A stretch of 9,350 bases of DNA from Lachnospiraceae bacterium (lineage in GTDB: Bacteria > Bacillota > Clostridia > Lachnospirales > Lachnospiraceae), in the NCBI GenBank assembly GCA_019420465.1, contig JAHZHB010000071.1:1-9350 (forward strand), read 5' to 3'. The notes beneath the pieces were generated by a model. The model searched no databases and was not told where the DNA came from. It saw nothing but the letters and a program-made list of their open reading frames with translations. The stretch's first letter is position 1. Each line of letters begins with the position of its first letter. This document shows, piece by piece, positions 7,314-9,350 of the stretch. A program made the position numbers and the translations under genes.

Positions 7314-7342
7314 CGCATCCGTACAGCCTTTGTGCGGATGCG
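7314..7342 (+). other. 12-bp hairpin between acsC and acsE
   Basis: CGCATCCGTACA (7314-7325) pairs with TGTGCGGATGCG (7331-7342), 12 pairs including one G.T, around the loop GCCTT. It is stable and GC-rich at the base, but is followed by CTTAAAAC rather than a U-tract, so it is not a canonical intrinsic terminator. It starts 12 bases after the acsC stop and may stabilise the acsD-acsC mRNA end or attenuate transcription into acsE. Confidence 0.65.
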
Positions 7343-7349
7343 CTTAAAA

Positions 7350-7375
7350 CAGCAGTTTTGTTCAACATGCTGCTG
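7350..7375 (+). other. Second, shorter stem before acsE
   Basis: CAGCAG (7350-7355) pairs with CTGCTG (7370-7375) around a 14-base loop and is followed by A8 (7377-7384). On the + strand the A-run cannot serve as a U-tract. On the - strand the T-run would precede the stem, so it is not a terminator in that direction either. It ends 15 bases before the acsE SD (AAGGAG, 7390-7395), which stays unpaired. Confidence 0.35.
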
Positions 7376-7404
7376 CAAAAAAAAGATATAAGGAGTACTT
7401 AAAA

Positions 7405-8190
7405 ATGAGCAAATTTATCGTAATTGGTGAGAGAATCTCCGTAACCGCTCCGTCCATCAACAGAGCATTCAACGAGAAAGATCCGGAGCCGATCCTGACA
7501 AGAGCAAAACAGCAGCTGGATGCTGGTGCTTATTATCTGGATGTTAACATCGGACCGGCAGAGTCCAACGGCGAAGAGCTGATGAAATGGGCTGTAGAAC
7601 TGTTACAGGGCGAGTTCGACAACGTTCCGCTGGCTCTGGATACAGCTAACAAGAAAGCTATTGAAGCTGGTATCTCTGTATACAACCGTTCCAAAGGTAA
7701 ACCGATCGTTAACTCTGCAGATGCTGCAGGACGTATCGAGTACGTTGACCTGGCAGCTGCTAACGATGCTATCGTTATCGCACTGTGCAACGGCGAAGGT
7801 ATTGCCAAAGACAATGATGAGCGTATGATGTACTGCCAGACTCTTCTTGAAAGAGGTATGGAGCATGGTATGGAAGCTACAGATCTGTGGTTCGATCCGC
7901 TGTTCCTGGTAACAAAGGGTATGCAGGACAAACCGATGGATATTCTTGAGTGTATCAAGATGTTCTCTGATATGGGTCTGAACTCTACAGGTGGTCTGTC
8001 CAACAACTCCAACGGTATGCCGAAGAATATCAGACCGATCATGGACTCCGCTATGGTAGCTATGGCTATGATGCAGGGTCTGACATCTGCTATCGTTAAC
8101 CCGAACGACCTGAGACTGATGGAGACCATCAAGTCCTGTGATGTTATCAAGAACAACACTCTGTATGCAGATTCCTATCTGGAGCTGTAA
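7405..8190 (+). CDS. acsE: 5-methyltetrahydrofolate:corrinoid iron-sulfur protein methyltransferase (MeTr)
   Basis: Transfers the N5-methyl group of methyl-H4folate to cob(I)amide on CFeSP, linking the folate branch to the carbonyl branch; a cytoplasmic homodimeric TIM-barrel of the pterin-binding (DHPS-like) family. It has 261 residues against 262 in Moorella. Visible family segments are GERISVTAPSI (8-18), DAGAYYLDVNIGP (39-51), PLALDT with Asp79, PIVNSADA with Asn103, WFDPLFL with Asp164 and GGLSNNSNG with Asn200/201. These correspond by position to Asp75, Asn96, Asp160 and Asn199 of the Moorella enzyme, where Asn199 assists methyl-group activation. AAGGAG (7390-7395) is 9 bases from the ATG. 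It is the last gene before a strong terminator, so it probably ends the acsD-acsC-acsE unit. Confidence 0.96.
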   Translation: MSKFIVIGERISVTAPSINRAFNEKDPEPILTRAKQQLDAGAYYLDVNIGPAESNGEELMKWAVELLQGEFDNVPLALDTANKKAIEAGISVYNRSKGKPIVNSADAAGRIEYVDLAAANDAIVIALCNGEGIAKDNDERMMYCQTLLERGMEHGMEATDLWFDPLFLVTKGMQDKPMDILECIKMFSDMGLNSTGGLSNNSNGMPKNIRPIMDSAMVAMAMMQGLTSAIVNPNDLRLMETIKSCDVIKNNTLYADSYLEL

Positions 8191-8225
8191 TCAGACACTA
8201 CAATAGTGCATTGATGTAAAGATCC

Positions 8226-8258
8226 GGCGCAGCGGGGTAATCCTGCTGCGCCATTTTT
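8226..8258 (+). terminator. Strong intrinsic terminator after acsE
   Basis: GGCGCAGC (8226-8233) pairs perfectly with GCTGCGCC (8245-8252). The stem can extend inward by GGG with CCT (one G.T pair) to 11 pairs, leaving a 5-base loop GTAAT. One A follows, then T5 (8254-8258). It lies 35 bases after the acsE stop. This is the only hairpin in the window followed directly by a T-run, so it is the best supported transcript end. Confidence 0.88.
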
Positions 8259-8327
8259 AAAAAGCGGATATTTTGTAGAAAATACGAAAAACAAGAAGTT
8301 TTTTACAGAAAGAAGGAACGAAAATCT

Positions 8328-9350
8328 ATGTTTAAAGTGACCTTTACATTCGAAAGTGGAGAAGCAGTAGAGGCGTATGCCACTTCCGGTGAGAATCTTC
8401 TCGAAGTAGCGAGAAAAACAAATGTTGCGATCGATGCTCCCTGTTCAGGCAATGCAGTTTGTGGTAAATGTCGTGTGAAACTGGTAGACGGCAGTGTGGC
8501 TTCCAGAAGATCATCACATATTTCTGACGAAGAATATGCGAGCGGATGGAGACTGGCCTGTGCCAGTACTGTAGAAGCTGACTGTACAGTCCTGGTACCG
8601 GATATCGCATCTGCATACAAGAGCAGAATGAAAGTTGCGGATTTAAGTTCCAGTGATGAAATAAAGATCTTTGAGACAGCGAAAGAAGAGATCAGTGCTG
8701 CAGGTATTGAGTTCTCAAATAACATGTCAAAGATCAGTGTGAAGATGAATGTACCGACACTGGACGATACCATGCCGGACAATGAACGTCTGATGCGTGC
8801 GATCAAGGCACAGGAGGGTGTGGAGTATGTACATCTGCCCTACAGTGTGTTGAAAAAGATGCCACAGACGCTGCGTGAAAGTGATTTTTCCGTAAAATGT
8901 GTGATCAGCAAGACCGGAAACCGTGTCTTTGTCTACGATATTTTCCCGGAAAATGATGAATCAGCAATCTGCGGGCTGGCTGTTGATATCGGTACCACGA
9001 CAGTATCTGCCCTGATCATAGATATGGAGACAGGTAAGATCCTTGGAAAGGCATCGGCAGGTAACGGGCAGATCCGTTACGGTGCAGACGTTATCAACCG
9101 TATTATCGAGTCTCAGAAAGACAATGGTATCAAGAAGCTGCAGGATGCGGTGATCAAAGAGACGATCAATCCAATGATCGCCCAGATGTGCAAGAGTGCA
9201 GGAATCAAGACAAAGCAGATCTATCGTATGTGTGTAGCAGGTAACTCTACCATGAACCATCTGTTTGCCGGTATCGATGCCAATCCGCTTCGTATGGAGC
9301 CGTATATTCCTGCATTTTTCAAGACAAACTCTTTGTATGCCAGTGATCTT
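8328..9350 (+). CDS. acsV: Reductive activator of CFeSP (RACo-type, ferredoxin + ASKHA ATPase), 3'-truncated by the window
   Basis: Uses ATP hydrolysis and a low-potential electron to reduce inactive Co(II) in CFeSP back to Co(I), restoring methyl transfer; cytoplasmic. The 341 residues in the window stay open to the edge; the full protein is usually about 600-650. An N-terminal plant-type [2Fe-2S] domain has Cys39, Cys45, Cys48 (APCSGNAVCGKC) and Cys78 (RLACAS). After a middle linker domain (about 100-210) comes the start of the ASKHA ATPase fold, with phosphate-binding LAVDIGTTTVSALIID (Asp220 onward) and later RYGADVINRI and CVAGNSTMNHLF. The DUF4445/RACo family is the clear match. AGAAGG (8311-8316) lies 11 bases from the ATG, a weaker and more distant site than in the other genes. 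A terminator separates it from acsE, and codon use is less biased, both consistent with lower, independent expression. Close paralogs activate other corrinoid proteins; the neighbours make acsV most likely. Confidence 0.93.
   Translation, partial: MFKVTFTFESGEAVEAYATSGENLLEVARKTNVAIDAPCSGNAVCGKCRVKLVDGSVASRRSSHISDEEYASGWRLACASTVEADCTVLVPDIASAYKSRMKVADLSSSDEIKIFETAKEEISAAGIEFSNNMSKISVKMNVPTLDDTMPDNERLMRAIKAQEGVEYVHLPYSVLKKMPQTLRESDFSVKCVISKTGNRVFVYDIFPENDESAICGLAVDIGTTTVSALIIDMETGKILGKASAGNGQIRYGADVINRIIESQKDNGIKKLQDAVIKETINPMIAQMCKSAGIKTKQIYRMCVAGNSTMNHLFAGIDANPLRMEPYIPAFFKTNSLYASDL

Noticed and set aside
7350..7384. Terminator formed by the CAGCAG/CTGCTG stem and the adjacent A8 run
   Set aside because: The + strand transcript would have A's after the stem, and on the - strand the T-run would come before the stem, so neither direction gives stem followed by U-tract.
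1..9350. CRISPR arrays, tRNA/rRNA genes, insertion sequences, attachment sites
   Set aside because: No regularly spaced repeats, transposase or integrase motifs, tRNA-like cloverleaf or rRNA segments were seen in the gene gaps, and the rest of the window is accounted for by the seven coding regions.

Overview
This window is the core of an acetogen's carbonyl-branch Wood-Ljungdahl (reductive acetyl-CoA) locus. All seven recognisable genes are on the + strand, in the order acsA (CO dehydrogenase, 5' end cut off), cooC (nickel-insertion ATPase), acsB (acetyl-CoA synthase), acsD and acsC (small and large subunits of the corrinoid iron-sulfur protein, CFeSP), acsE (methyl-H4folate:CFeSP methyltransferase) and acsV (reductive activator of CFeSP, 3' end cut off). 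The diagnostic metal ligands can be read in every metalloprotein, so the pathway looks functional rather than decayed.

The organism is most likely an anaerobic, low-to-mid-GC Firmicute acetogen. The bacterial-type AcsB (no archaeal epsilon subunit nearby), strong AGGAGG-type ribosome binding sites, and the strongly biased codons (CCG, GGT, GTT, CGT, ATC) fit a Lachnospiraceae acetogen such as Blautia. That family-level call is inference from overall appearance, not a database match.

Layout: acsA (1-1754) ends before a 102-base gap holding a GC-rich hairpin. cooC (1857-2624) and acsB (2666-4789) follow closely. A 195-base gap (4790-4984), the largest in the window, contains a good sigma-70-type promoter candidate and a run of dyad symmetries before acsD (4985-5926). 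acsC (5943-7301) follows after only 16 bases. A 103-base gap with a 12-bp hairpin lacking a U-tract precedes acsE (7405-8190). A classic intrinsic terminator at 8226-8258 then separates acsE from acsV (8328 to the window end). No gap exceeds 300 bases.

How the genes work together: AcsE moves the methyl group from methyl-tetrahydrofolate to cob(I)amide on AcsC/AcsD. AcsV uses ATP and a low-potential electron to rescue the corrinoid when it oxidises to Co(II). AcsA reduces CO2 to CO at its Ni-Fe-S C-cluster, which CooC helps to assemble. AcsB joins methyl, CO and CoA into acetyl-CoA at its A-cluster. The folate (methyl) branch genes, hydrogenase and Rnf/Ech-type energy genes are not in this window.

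I see no wholly new system. The less routine features are the structured leader and internal promoter before acsD, hairpins without U-tracts in two other gene gaps, and the separation of the activator gene behind a terminator.
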